From Reinekea sp. G2M2-21 (GTDB lineage Bacteria; Pseudomonadota; Gammaproteobacteria; Pseudomonadales; Natronospirillaceae): DNA of 64,000 nucleotides. The notes under the pieces are model-generated. The model searched no databases and had not been told where the DNA came from. It saw nothing but the letters and a program-made list of their open reading frames with translations. The translations under genes were made by a program, and so were the position numbers. Location: contig NZ_JADPQG010000001.1 of the NCBI RefSeq assembly GCF_015687175.1, positions 868,001 through 932,000 on the forward strand, written 5' to 3'. Shown here piece by piece: positions 1 to 9,936 of this stretch; within the stretch, counting starts at the first letter, position 1, and the number at the start of each line of letters is the position of its first letter.

Positions 1-153
1 CAGATAGATGGTTTGTTGACTTTGTTCTAGCAGCCACAGCGGGATCTGGGTTGTTTTTCCAGAACCCGGTGGTGCGGAAATGACTGCACCACCTGAGTGC
101 CAGGCAGGTAAAAGGGATGTTTTTATCTCTTCGATGGGAAGTGTGTCGGTCAT
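1..153 (-). CDS. hrpB: ATP-dependent helicase HrpB, N-terminal fragment
   Basis: Only the first 51 codons lie in the window; the gene runs off the left edge. The visible peptide carries a Walker A motif APPGSGKTT at about residues 27-35, followed by IPLWLLEQ, which fits the start of the DEAH-box helicase HrpB, where a P-loop this close to the N-terminus is usual. HrpB is a putative RNA/DNA helicase of poorly known role in bacteria. The ATG overlaps the TGA of the upstream minus-strand gene (shared bases 151-152), so the two are probably translationally coupled. The family call rests on the P-loop context only; another DEAH helicase such as HrpA is less likely because of its longer N-terminus. 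Confidence 0.75.
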   Translation of the reverse strand, partial: MTDTLPIEEIKTSLLPAWHSGGAVISAPPGSGKTTQIPLWLLEQSQQTIYL

Positions 154-539
154 CCAAGAACATTGCCGTATGGAAGGAAGCGATTGTCTGAGTTTTCTTT
201 GATCCACGCCGTAAGCGTTTTATCGGGAAACTCGCCGCGCTTCTTTAACTCTTTGCAAATCCAGATCACGGGGTTTTTATCACCGCCAAACCAATCACTC
301 CAATGTGCTTCCGCCAAAGTAAAAAACCGACACAACCGTTTTAACTGTTCACTGTCGAGTTCGCTGAAGGCGGGTTGCCACTGAGACTTAGTGACCTTTA
401 CAAAGGCCTGTAAGGGAAGGAGTTGCTCCGGTGGTTGTTCCGGAAAAGAATGTTCATCGTGGTATGACAGGGCGCGGAGCAATACATCTGTCGGGATCTG
501 TGCCTGCTCTGAACCCGGCTCCCAGTTTCCTACCGTCAT
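150..539 (-). CDS. conserved hypothetical protein, 129 aa
   Basis: Not recognised as a named family. The protein is soluble, with no signal peptide or membrane segment, and ends in a polar motif NSDNRFLPYG that looks like a conserved signature. It is rich in Trp and aromatic residues (for example HWSDWFGG). I chose the ATG at 539 over one five codons upstream because AGAGG sits seven bases before it. The gene overlaps the start of hrpB by a few bases and is probably cotranscribed with it, but this context gives no clear function. Confidence 0.7.
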   Translation of the reverse strand: MTVGNWEPGSEQAQIPTDVLLRALSYHDEHSFPEQPPEQLLPLQAFVKVTKSQWQPAFSELDSEQLKRLCRFFTLAEAHWSDWFGGDKNPVIWICKELKKRGEFPDKTLTAWIKENSDNRFLPYGNVLG

Positions 540-602
540 GGGTTTGCCTCTCATTGAAATTGAAAGTTACTATTGTACCAGCGAATAATCAGAGGATATC
601 CA

Positions 603-962
603 ATGCCATACAATTTTTTACTCTGGGTTTTTCATCAATCTTGGCTGACGCGGTTTCGGCGCGTGCATGAGTGGCTTATGAAAGGCTTCTCCCAGCAGGC
701 GGACAAAGGCAATAAAGATGCGCAAGAACTCTATGGTTTTTTGTTGTTGCATAAGGGCAGTGATGACGCCAGTAAGTCTGCCGGAGCCCGCTATCTGATG
801 ATGTGTGTGGGGCTGGATCGGCCCAAGGTTTGTTGGCAACTGCATCAGATTTTTGCCAACGGTGGCATTTTAGGTTTTCCGCAAGACAACGAAAAGGCGC
901 AAAAATATCTGCAGTTAGCACAACAGGCTGGGCACCCACTCGCGTTAAACATCAATGATTGA
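603..962 (+). CDS. Sel1-like repeat protein, 119 aa
   Basis: A small helical protein with a Sel1/TPR-like pattern: ADKGNKDAQELYGFLLLHKG, then GARYLMMC, then a second unit around ANGGILGFPQDNEKAQKYLQ and AGHPLALN. Sel1 repeats are protein-interaction scaffolds, and the partner here is unknown. The N-terminus MPYNFLLWVFHQSWL is hydrophobic but short, so a membrane anchor is uncertain. I chose the ATG at 603 because AGAGG lies seven bases upstream; an in-frame ATG at 573 would add ten residues. It is divergent from the gene at 150-539 and convergent with the asparaginase, with one base between the stop codons. Confidence 0.75.
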   Translation: MPYNFLLWVFHQSWLTRFRRVHEWLMKGFSQQADKGNKDAQELYGFLLLHKGSDDASKSAGARYLMMCVGLDRPKVCWQLHQIFANGGILGFPQDNEKAQKYLQLAQQAGHPLALNIND

Positions 963-963
963 A

Positions 964-1950
964 TCAGTGCGCGTCTGGCTGATTTTCCCACTCTCTGGCC
1001 AGTGGTTCGCGAAAAACTTGAATTATATCGTCAGCATGGTCGAATTCTGAGCAAAGTATCTGGATTTTCGTGATGGCCGCTTCCAGCGGCATCATGCCAC
1101 AGCTGATGGCGCCGTGTTCCGTAAACACGGAGCTCGCCGCGTAGAGCCCAAAATCCACATTCCCTTCAAAGCATTGGCTGGTGACAAACACTGGAATAGC
1201 GCGATGTTGCGCCGAGGCTAGCATACGGCGCAGCGCAGCGGTATTCGCCGCATTACCGTTGCCGTAACTGCTGATTAAGATGGCCCGGGTCGCTGGATTA
1301 TCCGAGATCCGGTCCAGTTGGGTCTCTGGAATGCCTGGATAAAGCGTGAGCAGCGTGACCTCTGGATTGCGCCAAGGCTGCGTAAAGCGCCTGGTTGAGA
1401 CTTTTTTTGAGTTTGCCCAGTGACTGGCATCCCAACCTGGGCAACTGAAACTGGCCATGGCTTGGGTGCTGTATTTGGTCACCCTGCTTCCGGGTAGCAC
1501 TTCTTCGCCCACGGCGACCATGACTTCCGGGCGATTTGATTCCAATGCGATCAGTGCACGTTGCAGATTGTCCAGCGCATCGGTGCCTGTAGCAGAAATC
1601 GGTAGCATGGAGCCGGTAATAACAACAGGGATCGTCAGATCGGCGAGCAAGAATGACAGTGCGGAGGCGGTGTAAGCCAACGTGTCAGTGCCGTGTATTA
1701 CCAGAACGCCATCGATATTTTCAGCCTGGGCTATGGTGTGGGTAATTCTGTACCAGTGGCTTGGGTTCAGGTCGGATGAATCCAGCAGTGGTGACCAGTG
1801 TTCCCAGTTCAATTGATGTTGGTGCCAGTCGGTCAACTCAGTGTGCTGTTGTAAGGCATTTTCGACTTCGCCCGCATTGGGTGTCAGACCATGGGGACCC
1901 TCTACCATACCAATGGTGCCGCCGGTGTTAATAATCAGATAATTCGCCAA
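964..1950 (-). CDS. ansA: L-asparaginase
   Basis: Hydrolyses L-asparagine to aspartate and ammonia. The 328-residue protein has the N-terminal TGGTIG nucleophile loop (residues 9-14), the second catalytic motif HGTDT (86-90) and a C-terminal ISSYGNGNA segment that closes the active site. There is no signal peptide, so this is the cytoplasmic type, as for AnsA of E. coli, which has a similar length. The start is a TTG at 1950 with AAGGGG seven bases upstream; no ATG is available before the conserved N-terminus. It stands alone, convergent with the Sel1-like gene. Confidence 0.9.
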   Translation of the reverse strand: MANYLIINTGGTIGMVEGPHGLTPNAGEVENALQQHTELTDWHQHQLNWEHWSPLLDSSDLNPSHWYRITHTIAQAENIDGVLVIHGTDTLAYTASALSFLLADLTIPVVITGSMLPISATGTDALDNLQRALIALESNRPEVMVAVGEEVLPGSRVTKYSTQAMASFSCPGWDASHWANSKKVSTRRFTQPWRNPEVTLLTLYPGIPETQLDRISDNPATRAILISSYGNGNAANTAALRRMLASAQHRAIPVFVTSQCFEGNVDFGLYAASSVFTEHGAISCGMMPLEAAITKIQILCSEFDHADDIIQVFREPLAREWENQPDAH

Positions 1951-2031
1951 TTTGTCGCCCCTTTATGCTGTCCGGGGCGATAGTAGTCGTTTGCCTACTT
2001 GCCATCAATTGCTTCAAGCATGCATGAGGTC

Positions 2032-2682
2032 TTATAAGTCCGCCAGGTTCAGGTTTTGGGCTTCTTTAAAATCTGGGTACCGGTCTTTCAAGGCTTGTAA
2101 TGTGGATTCGGCGTCCGCGGTACGGTCCAGCTTATACAGTGTCTTGGCTTTCCATAACCAAGCGTCTTCCAAACCCCATGCTTCGGTTTGCTGATAAATC
2201 GTCAGGGCCTTATCAAAATATTCAAGCGCTTTCGCTTTGTCACCACCCAGTAACGACGGTGTATTGTGCAGGGCAATACCTTTCACCATTAAAGTGGGGG
2301 CATGTTCCTCGGATATCTCCAGACTGTATGCCAGGGCATCTTCAGCGTCGCCGGCAATGAATGCCGCCTGCCAGGGTTTTAATGTGATCGATAAGCCCAA
2401 CGCAGCCGAATACAGCGCCGCCTCGTCTTGAGTTTGATAGCTCTTCTTCAGCGAATCTTTAATGGTTTCCAACGACACTTTAGCGGTTTTCTTATCGTCA
2501 TTGTTCAAGGCGATCATGGCCAGCCTGTAGTGGATGTAGAGTCCAGCAAAACGATCCTGTGATATTAGTTTCTGCAGGTGATCGCTTTGTTCGGCACGCC
2601 AAGCGCGGTCAATATCGTTGTTATCCCAGCCGAACGCAGGCGAGAGACTGAAGGCAACTAGAAGTGTGACGAGTTTTTTCAA
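2032..2682 (-). CDS. exported TPR-repeat protein
   Basis: About 216 residues. From the TTG at 2682 the product begins MKKLVTLLVAFSLSPAFG, a good Sec signal peptide without a lipobox, so the mature protein should be periplasmic. The rest is helical with TPR-like units, clearest near ALEYFDKALTIYQQ and AWLWKAKTLYKLDR and the following AESTLQALKDRYPDFKEA. No enzyme motif is visible. An alternative TTG at 2712 adds ten residues; neither start has a strong ribosome-binding site. TPR proteins of this kind usually act as scaffolds, and no partner is evident. Family not named. Confidence 0.7.
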   Translation of the reverse strand: MKKLVTLLVAFSLSPAFGWDNNDIDRAWRAEQSDHLQKLISQDRFAGLYIHYRLAMIALNNDDKKTAKVSLETIKDSLKKSYQTQDEAALYSAALGLSITLKPWQAAFIAGDAEDALAYSLEISEEHAPTLMVKGIALHNTPSLLGGDKAKALEYFDKALTIYQQTEAWGLEDAWLWKAKTLYKLDRTADAESTLQALKDRYPDFKEAQNLNLADL

Positions 2683-2740
2683 TTGGGTGGTCCGGTAAGG
2701 TGTCGTGATCAAAGATACGTGAGGACTGGGCTAATGGATG

Positions 2741-2772
2741 AACCGCAGGGTAGGGCTTACTGCCCTGCGGTT
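2741..2772. terminator. stem-loop between bcp and the TPR gene
   Basis: A perfect 10-bp stem (AACCGCAGGG with its complement) around a 12-nt loop, just downstream of bcp. There is no U-tract on either strand, so this is at best a weak terminator or an mRNA end-stabilising hairpin. Confidence 0.4.
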
Positions 2773-2781
2773 GCGGCACCG

Positions 2782-3264
2782 TCAGAGACTATCCAGAATG
2801 GCCAGTACGTCTTCATGATGGGTTTTGGTTTTGACTTTCTCAATGATATGGGCCAGCTTACCTTCCTCATCAATGATGAACGTCAGGCGGTGGATGCCCA
2901 CATACTCCTTGCCCATAAACTTTTTTAACGCCCAAACGCCATATTTTTCGGCAATCTGGTGGTCTTCATCGCTGAGCAGGTCGAAATTCAGGTTTTCTTT
3001 CTCAATAAACTTGACCAACCTGGCCGGAGCGTCAGGGCTAATGCCCAGAACCACAGTATTACGAGCGTCGAAATCGGCTTTTGTGTCACGAATTCCGCAG
3101 GCTTGTGTGGTACAGCCTGGTGTCATGGCCTTCGGGTAAAAATAGAGAACGACTTTTTTACCTTTCAGCCCTTTCAATTCGACGGTTTCGCCATGTTGGT
3201 TCACGGTTTTGAATGCAGGGGCTTTGGTGCCTGTTTTAGGCAGTTTCAGCGCGGGTAGGGCCAT
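2782..3264 (-). CDS. bcp: thiol peroxidase / peroxiredoxin Bcp
   Basis: Reduces peroxides using thioredoxin. The 160-residue protein has the peroxidatic motif TPGCTTQACGIRD, with Cys51 as peroxidatic and Cys56 as resolving residue five positions on, the atypical two-cysteine arrangement of E. coli Bcp. The thioredoxin fold pattern VVLYFYPK precedes it and GIHRLTFIID follows. I chose the ATG at 3264 because AAGGAG lies just upstream; an in-frame ATG at 3309 would add a 15-residue tail without a ribosome-binding site. It is divergent from the condensin operon. Confidence 0.93.
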   Translation of the reverse strand: MALPALKLPKTGTKAPAFKTVNQHGETVELKGLKGKKVVLYFYPKAMTPGCTTQACGIRDTKADFDARNTVVLGISPDAPARLVKFIEKENLNFDLLSDEDHQIAEKYGVWALKKFMGKEYVGIHRLTFIIDEEGKLAHIIEKVKTKTHHEDVLAILDSL

Positions 3265-3424
3265 GTCTTTCTCCTTATGAGTGAAGGGCATCAAGGTTAA
3301 CGGCTCCATGATACGTGTTCAACGCTTGTTTTGGATTTAGAATGCTGATCGATAGCTGTGTTGCCGGTCAAATTCAGGTATGCTTGCCCACTGTTTCCAG
3401 GGTAGCCAACCGGCTGATTTTATT

Positions 3425-4900
3425 ATGTTTTTTGAGCAAAGTCGGGCGCAATTCTTTCGCCCATTGACCAGTAAGTACCGCGAACAGATCGTAGAGTGCC
3501 TGCGCGAGCTCTACCGTCGTCTTTACACCAGTTCCAGTGCAGATTATGGACACGCGCTAACCCGCGATGATGTTATTGAGACATTCAGTGCGGCCCTGGT
3601 ACGAGCACCTGAGTTACAGACTGAAGAGGACGACGGAGAAGGTCGTTTCCGCACCACACGCGAACACGCCAGTTGGGTGCTGAATCAGTTGATCGAGTAT
3701 GGCTGGATCGAGAAACAGGTCGACGAAGCCTCCTTGCAAAGCAGTTTTAATTTCAGCCGCTTCGGACGAACCTTTACTGAGCCCTTCGTATCGACTGATT
3801 TATCCAGCGTACGAACCCGCCACCGTAATACCCGTAATGTCCGAAACGCCATGAGTTCTTTTTTGGAAAATGGTGAGGCGTACGACCTGCTCGACGCCTG
3901 GGAATATTCGGAGCGCATTATCAGTGATTTTACCGATGTCATCGCTGAGTTGGACGACCGCAAACGCTCGTTGGTCAAACAGATGGAAAGTCAGGTGATG
4001 ATACAACAGGCCACGAATGATTTTTTCGATTTCATGGAAAAGCGCTTTCAACCCGATTTGGCGATCCGCTTATCGGCGGACAACGTTGAGAAATACCGTA
4101 ACGAGATTTCAGCAAAAATTCAGCAAATCCGTCAACAGGATAAAGCTTTTAAGCAGCAGGCTGAGCGGCGCTTGCGTGAACTCTTGCCGGAATTTGTCAC
4201 AGAAGGTCAGAGTGTGTTGTGGATGTTGTTGGACAGTATCGAACATCGGCTGCAAGCTGCCAGTGACATTATGTTGCCCGCACTGCGTCGAGCACTGCAG
4301 AGTTTTACCAAGCGCGCTGATATCATCATCCGGCAGATGAACTACCTGTCCAGTTCAACCCACAATGATATGGTTAAGGTATTGCAGGCGTTGTCGGAAA
4401 AAACCGCCGCTGAACAAAATGTTTTGTTAGACCGTGCCAGTGATCTGATGAGTGTGCCGCAAATTGGTTTGCTCGATCCTGCTCACATGCGTTTGCACAA
4501 CCGACGGGCGAAACGGGATTTCAGCCTCGACGTTGCGCAAGATAACGAAACTGAATTCGATCAAGATGCTCATAAAGAATTGGTGGTGCAGCAAATGCTG
4601 GACCAGGCATTTCTTATTAACGATAACCAGGTCAGGCACTACTTAGTCAGACACCTAATGGCGGGACACTCTGTCACCACCGCAGATTTGCCAGTAAACA
4701 GCGCTGCAGATCTGCTGAATCTGTCACACGCAATCGAAGTGGGCAGTGCCAATTCCCTGAGCACAGACCTGCAGTTCAGTGTTGACTACACAGGCAAACC
4801 ACCAGTGACCACTGAGTACTTCAGTCAACAGGATCTTTTTGAAATAAAACTGCGTGATATCTCCCGAGTCGACGCAGAGGACGATAAACATGTTTCATGA
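3425..4900 (+). CDS. jetA: JetA/MksF-like kleisin subunit (DUF5716 type)
   Basis: First gene of an SMC-complex operon. The 491-residue protein resembles the JetA/MksF kleisin-like subunit: an N-terminal winged-helix-like part starting [20 protein letters not shown], a helical middle with likely coiled coil (about residues 160-260) and an acidic C-terminal part. Its job is to bridge the SMC heads. I chose the ATG at 3425 because the family starts with a short lead into a conserved RPLTSKYRE-like stretch; a start at 3380 would add 15 residues. Neither has a clear ribosome-binding site. It overlaps the next gene by 11 bases, which fits stoichiometric co-translation. The call comes from sequence pattern and the order JetA-JetB-JetC. 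Confidence 0.8.
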   Translation: MFFEQSRAQFFRPLTSKYREQIVECLRELYRRLYTSSSADYGHALTRDDVIETFSAALVRAPELQTEEDDGEGRFRTTREHASWVLNQLIEYGWIEKQVDEASLQSSFNFSRFGRTFTEPFVSTDLSSVRTRHRNTRNVRNAMSSFLENGEAYDLLDAWEYSERIISDFTDVIAELDDRKRSLVKQMESQVMIQQATNDFFDFMEKRFQPDLAIRLSADNVEKYRNEISAKIQQIRQQDKAFKQQAERRLRELLPEFVTEGQSVLWMLLDSIEHRLQAASDIMLPALRRALQSFTKRADIIIRQMNYLSSSTHNDMVKVLQALSEKTAAEQNVLLDRASDLMSVPQIGLLDPAHMRLHNRRAKRDFSLDVAQDNETEFDQDAHKELVVQQMLDQAFLINDNQVRHYLVRHLMAGHSVTTADLPVNSAADLLNLSHAIEVGSANSLSTDLQFSVDYTGKPPVTTEYFSQQDLFEIKLRDISRVDAEDDKHVS

Positions 4901-5654
4901 ATTGGAAAAATATCTGGAAAAAGCCGGAATTTCGCGCAATGAATACAGTGAGTTGCTGATTCGACTTCTGGACTATGGCGTGCTGTGTCGCGATGAAAGT
5001 CAAACCGAACAGGTTTTGTATGATCGATTCCTGCGTATTGAAGGTCTGGTGGCTGATTACCTTGATCTTATTGGCGTGCGCATTCAACACGACAGTCGTT
5101 TTAATTTTGTGCGTTTGTTTCCACCCGGTGCGGAAGTGCCCGGGTTACCCGATGTGCATGACCACCCATTCAATAACGGTTTCCGCGTTAAGTTGAATCA
5201 GACTGAAGTTGCGCTGGTGCTTATTTTACGCAGTCTCTATGACCGCGCTTTACGGGAAGGGCAACTGGATGAACAGGGCTGTGTTCTCGTATCCATTGAA
5301 AACATCACCATCTCGTTACGTAATCTGCTGAAAAGGACGTTGCCGGAAAAGCTTACCGAGCGTCGTCAGCTGTTTGGTCGTCTGCGACAGTTGCGACTGA
5401 TTCAGTTGAATCAGGAAATCAATGAAGATTCAGCTGATCTTTGGATTCGAATTCGTCCAATGATTATCAGCTATGTATCGGATGACGTTCTGTCTGCTCT
5501 GTTAGGAAATGGAGAAGCACTGACCGAGACCTATGACGACGATCCTGAGTCGTTGGTGAAAGACGATGAACGTATAACGGAAGACGAAGCCGAGACGTCG
5601 GCGGTTATTCTCAATTCTGTACCGACGGATCATTCGATTTTTGAGAAGGAATAA
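4890..5654 (+). CDS. jetB: JetB/MksE-like subunit (DUF4194)
   Basis: The 254-residue partner of the kleisin in MukBEF-like complexes, equivalent to MukE/MksE. It looks like tandem winged helices: [20 protein letters not shown] near the N-terminus, a core around [17 protein letters not shown], then [10 protein letters not shown] and a very acidic tail (about residues 210-250). I chose the ATG at 4890 because GAGG lies nine bases upstream; it starts inside the end of jetA. Six bases separate its stop from jetC. Acts in the cytoplasm on DNA-bound SMC complex. Confidence 0.85.
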   Translation: MFHELEKYLEKAGISRNEYSELLIRLLDYGVLCRDESQTEQVLYDRFLRIEGLVADYLDLIGVRIQHDSRFNFVRLFPPGAEVPGLPDVHDHPFNNGFRVKLNQTEVALVLILRSLYDRALREGQLDEQGCVLVSIENITISLRNLLKRTLPEKLTERRQLFGRLRQLRLIQLNQEINEDSADLWIRIRPMIISYVSDDVLSALLGNGEALTETYDDDPESLVKDDERITEDEAETSAVILNSVPTDHSIFEKE

Positions 5655-5660
5655 GTACCC

Positions 5661-8600
5661 ATGCGCTTGAAGAATTTTATTTATGTGAATTGGGGCAATA
5701 TTCCTGTGATGGAATTCGAGTTTGGCCCGATTAATTTATTTTCCGGTGGCAACGGTTCCGGCAAAACGACGGCTGCCGATGCACTGCAGACCATCATGAC
5801 GGCTGCGCATGACACCCTGTTTCACTACAACCCGGGACAGGACGAAGCCACGCAACGTGGCCGTGGCAAACAGGTTCGAACGTTGGCCTCTTATGTACTC
5901 GGTTGTGACGATGGCTCTTTTGCGCGTACCGAGCCCACGGTCGGATATCTTGCTGCGGTGTTTCATCCAACGCAGGGCGAAAGTGCAGATCCATTTACAG
6001 CCATTATCGGGGTGACTGCTTACATCGATAAAGCCGGTGCGACACCAATCGCTCGCCAGTCCGACATGATGTATATGATAGTGCCGGATGCTGAGCTGAC
6101 CAAAGCCGATTTTGTACAGGAAATTGAAGGCCGCAGTCAGGTGGTATCTCTGGATCGTCTGAGCGCTCATTTTGCCCATCAGAAAATTGAAGGCGCTGAA
6201 AAGTACGATACCAAGAAACAATATCTACGACGACTTTATGCCGCCTTGCGCGGACGCAAAGATGCCATCAGTGAGCGCGAGGCAATGAACGCCGCTCGCG
6301 CATTTTCACGATTCATGGCTTACAAGCCCGTGAAGAGCATTGACGGTTTTGTTGCTCAGGAAATTCTCGAGAAAAAGGATCTGGGCGAAGCCATCCGCAC
6401 CGTTTCGGATCTGATGAAAACCATCAACGGGTTGGAAGGTGAAGCCAATCGACTGAAAAATATGATTGGACGGCTGGACAAAGCGCGTATCCAATCCAAT
6501 GCCTATATTCAGAGCTGGATCGAATACAACGTGGCCGATTATGTTGCGGCCAAATCCCGTTTTCTGGTCGACCAGAAAAAGTACCTTGGAACCAAAGCCG
6601 ATCAGCAACGAGTGCGCAACGAGCTGGATCAGTTGATTGAAGATTTGGAAGTGACCACAGAGCGTCGCAATCAAACCGACGAACAGCGGGTCTCACTGGA
6701 AGCCCGCCGTCTGGGTATTAATGCCCTGCAAGACAAAGATAAGTTTGAAGCGAAAATTCAAAACTGTACGGCGACACTGCAAAAACAAGCTGCACCATTG
6801 CTGACTCAGAACGATGCGCTGGAGAAAAGCCTGAACGCAAGTTTTGATATTCAAAAAGCGTTGTTGAAAACATCATTGGCCACCGAAATTCCTGCGCTGG
6901 CGGATAAACGTTTACACACCAAAGCTCGTGACGTTGTGCAAACACAGAAACTGGGTGTGGATTTCCGCAGCTTGCTGAATCAGGATTGGATTGATATCAG
7001 CCCGCTGGAAGAACACCTCGATCAGGCCATGCAACAACAGAGTTTGCTCAATGAATGGCGCGAACTTTGGTTTGACGAGACGACTCAGGCAGACGGCATT
7101 TCCCTGCGCGACCAATTGCAGCGTTTGGTTGACCGGCGCGAGCAACGTTTGGTGCAGATTCGCACGAACCTCAGCCGTAAACAACAAGACATCGATAGCC
7201 TGGCGTCGGCGCAAGTCAATTACCCACATCATGTTCGGCTGGCGATGGAGGCTATCCGGCGCGAATGTCCCGAAGCGGACCCGCGGGTATTGTGCGATCA
7301 CGTCTCTGTCGTCAACGAAGATTGGCAGGCGGCCATAGAGGGTTATATGGGCGGCGCCCGCTTTGCCATTCTGGTCGAGCCCGAGTTTGAGGCTACCGCT
7401 ATTCAGATTGTCCGTGCGTTGCCGAAAGACAACCGGGCACGCGTGATTCAAGGTAGCAAAGCCCGAGAAGACGCCGCCCGCATAAAGCTGCCAGCGAATT
7501 CCGTTGTGCATCTGATGCACTTCGATCACGCCATTGCCAAAGCTTATGTGACAGCCAGTTATGGATTGGTAGAGCAGTGCAAAGACGCAGAACAATTGCG
7601 CAAGACTCGACGTGGCGTGACGGCACAAGGTTTAGGCAGTGGTGCCTACGCCATGTACCGGTGCGACATTCCGGAAAGTGATCTGGTGTTTGGTCAGGGC
7701 GCGCGTGAGAAAGCACTGTCGGCTAAAAAACGTGAGTTGAATGAATTGGCCGGACAGGCCAATGACTTGCAAGCGTTGGTCAGTGAAGTAAAAAGCCTCT
7801 ATGAGTCGGTGAATCAATTGCGGCATTTGCAGCACGGTCAGCTGATTCGCGAAATGCTGGAAACCCAACGGGAACTGCGCAAAGCCGAACAGGCGTTGGC
7901 CGCACTGGACTTAAGTGATGTTCAGGGGATTGAAGACGAATACAAGGTTATTGTTAATCAATTAAACGAGCTGAATACCCGTATTCGTGAAGGTGACGAG
8001 AAAAAGGGATCACTGAATCAGCGCATTACAGCCTTAACCAAACAATGTGAAGTGCTCAGTGATCAACAGGAAAAAACTCAAGAGCGGGCAGAAGAGAAAG
8101 AGGCCTATCTGCGTAACATTGTTGAATTCTGGCCGCCTTTCGATGTCGAAAATCGTTTGGCGGAAGCGGACAAGCAAGCCGAAGATTCCGATGCTGACGT
8201 GGAAGAAAACCTGCGCAAATCTTTGGAAAGTGAGCTTAATGCAAAATCACACGAATTCGAACAGCTTCTGAAAGAGCACAATTCGGAATGTCAGCCACAG
8301 GATGCCATCGTGGTTGAGCTCAACTACAGTGTCCTGCATAACGTTGAATTTTTCCGTGGTATGGTGAATTTGAGCCGCGATGTAGACCGCGTACATAACC
8401 GGGTTAAAAACAATGTGCTGGTGGAAAAGGTTGACCAGCTTGGGGTCTTGAAAGAAAGCTTTAACAGTGCGTTTGTAACGAACTTATGTCATTCCATACA
8501 TCAGGCGATTAATGACGGTAAAAAAGTTCTGACTGATTTAAACAAAGAGTTGGAACATCATCGTTTTGGTGCCGACCGTGAGAAATATTGGTTCGACTAT

Positions 8601-9290
8601 CAATGGGTTCCTGAGTTCAAAGAATACTGGCATTTCTTCGATGAAGTGTATAAAAGCCCATCCATTGGTGAGGGTAAGACACTCTTTGACACGCAGCTGA
8701 GCGAGCGTTCTCGGAAAATTCGCGATCAGTTGATGGAGATGCTATTGGACAGTGATGAACAGCGTGCCTTGCGTGAACTGGAGCGGATTTCAGACTATCG
8801 TAACTACCGTAGTTATGAAATTTACAAACAGCCGGATGGCAAGCAGCCGATTGCATTGAGTCAATACGGTACCGGATCAGGCGGACAGTTGGAAACACCC
8901 GCCTACATTATTCGCGCCGCAGCCATTACATCGGCTTTCCGGTTTAACGAAGGCGACAGTCATTTGCGTATGGTGTTAGTCGATGAAGCCTTCTCGAAGA
9001 TGGATGAAACACGGTCTAAAGAAGTCATCCGGTATTTGACCGAATCGTTGGGCCTACAACTGTTGTTTATCATGCCGACTAGCAAATCCGGTCCGTTTAT
9101 GGACATGATTTCGAATCAGTTTGTGTTTTCAAAAGTACCGCTGTTAAATGGCCAACGTCGGGGCGAATTGAATACCAAAGTTTTGGTTGATCGTCAGCAG
9201 TGCAATCAAGATAAAATTCAAGAATTATGGGCGAATCACCGAAAAGTGATTCGCAAACAAGCAGAATTGGATTTCCTGGAGGGATTATAA
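5661..9290 (+). CDS. jetC: JetC/MksB-like SMC ATPase
   Basis: The 1209-residue motor of the complex. Walker A GGNGSGKTT is at residues 29-37; long coiled-coil arms follow (about 280-500 and 700-880) around a hinge-like domain near 530-690. The C-terminal head has the ABC signature region GTGSGGQLETPAY (about 1070-1082) and Walker B MVLVDEAFSKMD (about 1104-1115). All ATPase motifs look intact. Such complexes extrude DNA loops, either for chromosome organisation (MukBEF, MksBEF) or, with the nuclease JetD/MksG, to cleave small circular DNA (Wadjet). No JetD-like gene follows: the stop codon is immediately followed by the ATG of upp. Confidence 0.9.
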   Translation: MRLKNFIYVNWGNIPVMEFEFGPINLFSGGNGSGKTTAADALQTIMTAAHDTLFHYNPGQDEATQRGRGKQVRTLASYVLGCDDGSFARTEPTVGYLAAVFHPTQGESADPFTAIIGVTAYIDKAGATPIARQSDMMYMIVPDAELTKADFVQEIEGRSQVVSLDRLSAHFAHQKIEGAEKYDTKKQYLRRLYAALRGRKDAISEREAMNAARAFSRFMAYKPVKSIDGFVAQEILEKKDLGEAIRTVSDLMKTINGLEGEANRLKNMIGRLDKARIQSNAYIQSWIEYNVADYVAAKSRFLVDQKKYLGTKADQQRVRNELDQLIEDLEVTTERRNQTDEQRVSLEARRLGINALQDKDKFEAKIQNCTATLQKQAAPLLTQNDALEKSLNASFDIQKALLKTSLATEIPALADKRLHTKARDVVQTQKLGVDFRSLLNQDWIDISPLEEHLDQAMQQQSLLNEWRELWFDETTQADGISLRDQLQRLVDRREQRLVQIRTNLSRKQQDIDSLASAQVNYPHHVRLAMEAIRRECPEADPRVLCDHVSVVNEDWQAAIEGYMGGARFAILVEPEFEATAIQIVRALPKDNRARVIQGSKAREDAARIKLPANSVVHLMHFDHAIAKAYVTASYGLVEQCKDAEQLRKTRRGVTAQGLGSGAYAMYRCDIPESDLVFGQGAREKALSAKKRELNELAGQANDLQALVSEVKSLYESVNQLRHLQHGQLIREMLETQRELRKAEQALAALDLSDVQGIEDEYKVIVNQLNELNTRIREGDEKKGSLNQRITALTKQCEVLSDQQEKTQERAEEKEAYLRNIVEFWPPFDVENRLAEADKQAEDSDADVEENLRKSLESELNAKSHEFEQLLKEHNSECQPQDAIVVELNYSVLHNVEFFRGMVNLSRDVDRVHNRVKNNVLVEKVDQLGVLKESFNSAFVTNLCHSIHQAINDGKKVLTDLNKELEHHRFGADREKYWFDYQWVPEFKEYWHFFDEVYKSPSIGEGKTLFDTQLSERSRKIRDQLMEMLLDSDEQRALRELERISDYRNYRSYEIYKQPDGKQPIALSQYGTGSGGQLETPAYIIRAAAITSAFRFNEGDSHLRMVLVDEAFSKMDETRSKEVIRYLTESLGLQLLFIMPTSKSGPFMDMISNQFVFSKVPLLNGQRRGELNTKVLVDRQQCNQDKIQELWANHRKVIRKQAELDFLEGL

Positions 9291-9920
9291 ATGGCGGTTA
9301 TTGAAATTAATCACCCGTTGCTGGCGCACAAAGTCGGTATCATGCGTGAAGCTGGCATCTCAACAAAACAGTTTCGTGAGTTGGCGTCTGAAATCGGCAA
9401 CTTGCTGACCTATGAAGCTACTCGGAATCTGACGACCGATGAGGTCGACATTGACGCCTGGGATGGTAGCAAGTTAACGGTTGAACGGATTAAGGGCAAA
9501 AAAATCACCGTGGTGCCCATTTTGCGCGCTGGTTTGGGCATGATGGACGGCGTATTACAGCTGATTCCTTCGGCGCGTGTCAGTGTGGTCGGTTTGTATC
9601 GGAATGAAGAGACGCTGGAACCGGTTTACTATTTTGACAAGGTCGTTGAAGACGTCGCAGAGCGGACCGCCCTTATTGTTGACCCGATGTTGGCCACGGG
9701 CGGTTCAATGATCGCCACCATCGATTTACTCAAGGACAAGGGTTGTCAGAAGATTCTGGGGTTATGTCTTATCGGTGCACCCGAAGGCGCTGCAGCAATT
9801 GAAGCGGCCCATCCGGATGTGGATATTTATGTAGCGCAGATGGATGAGCGGCTCAACAGCGATGGTTACATCGTGCCCGGGCTTGGCGATGCCGGTGATA
9901 AATTATTTGGTACGCGCTGA
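9291..9920 (+). CDS. upp: uracil phosphoribosyltransferase
   Basis: Salvages uracil with PRPP to give UMP. The 209-residue protein has the PRPP-binding motif DPMLATGGS (131-139) and the C-terminal uracil-binding segment [12 protein letters not shown], with the usual family length. The ATG begins on the base after the jetC stop codon; the likely ribosome-binding site GGAGGG lies inside the end of jetC, so translation is probably coupled. There is no uracil permease (uraA) beside it, the common partner elsewhere. Confidence 0.95.
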   Translation: MAVIEINHPLLAHKVGIMREAGISTKQFRELASEIGNLLTYEATRNLTTDEVDIDAWDGSKLTVERIKGKKITVVPILRAGLGMMDGVLQLIPSARVSVVGLYRNEETLEPVYYFDKVVEDVAERTALIVDPMLATGGSMIATIDLLKDKGCQKILGLCLIGAPEGAAAIEAAHPDVDIYVAQMDERLNSDGYIVPGLGDAGDKLFGTR

Positions 9921-9936
9921 CAACCACCTTCGCGGA

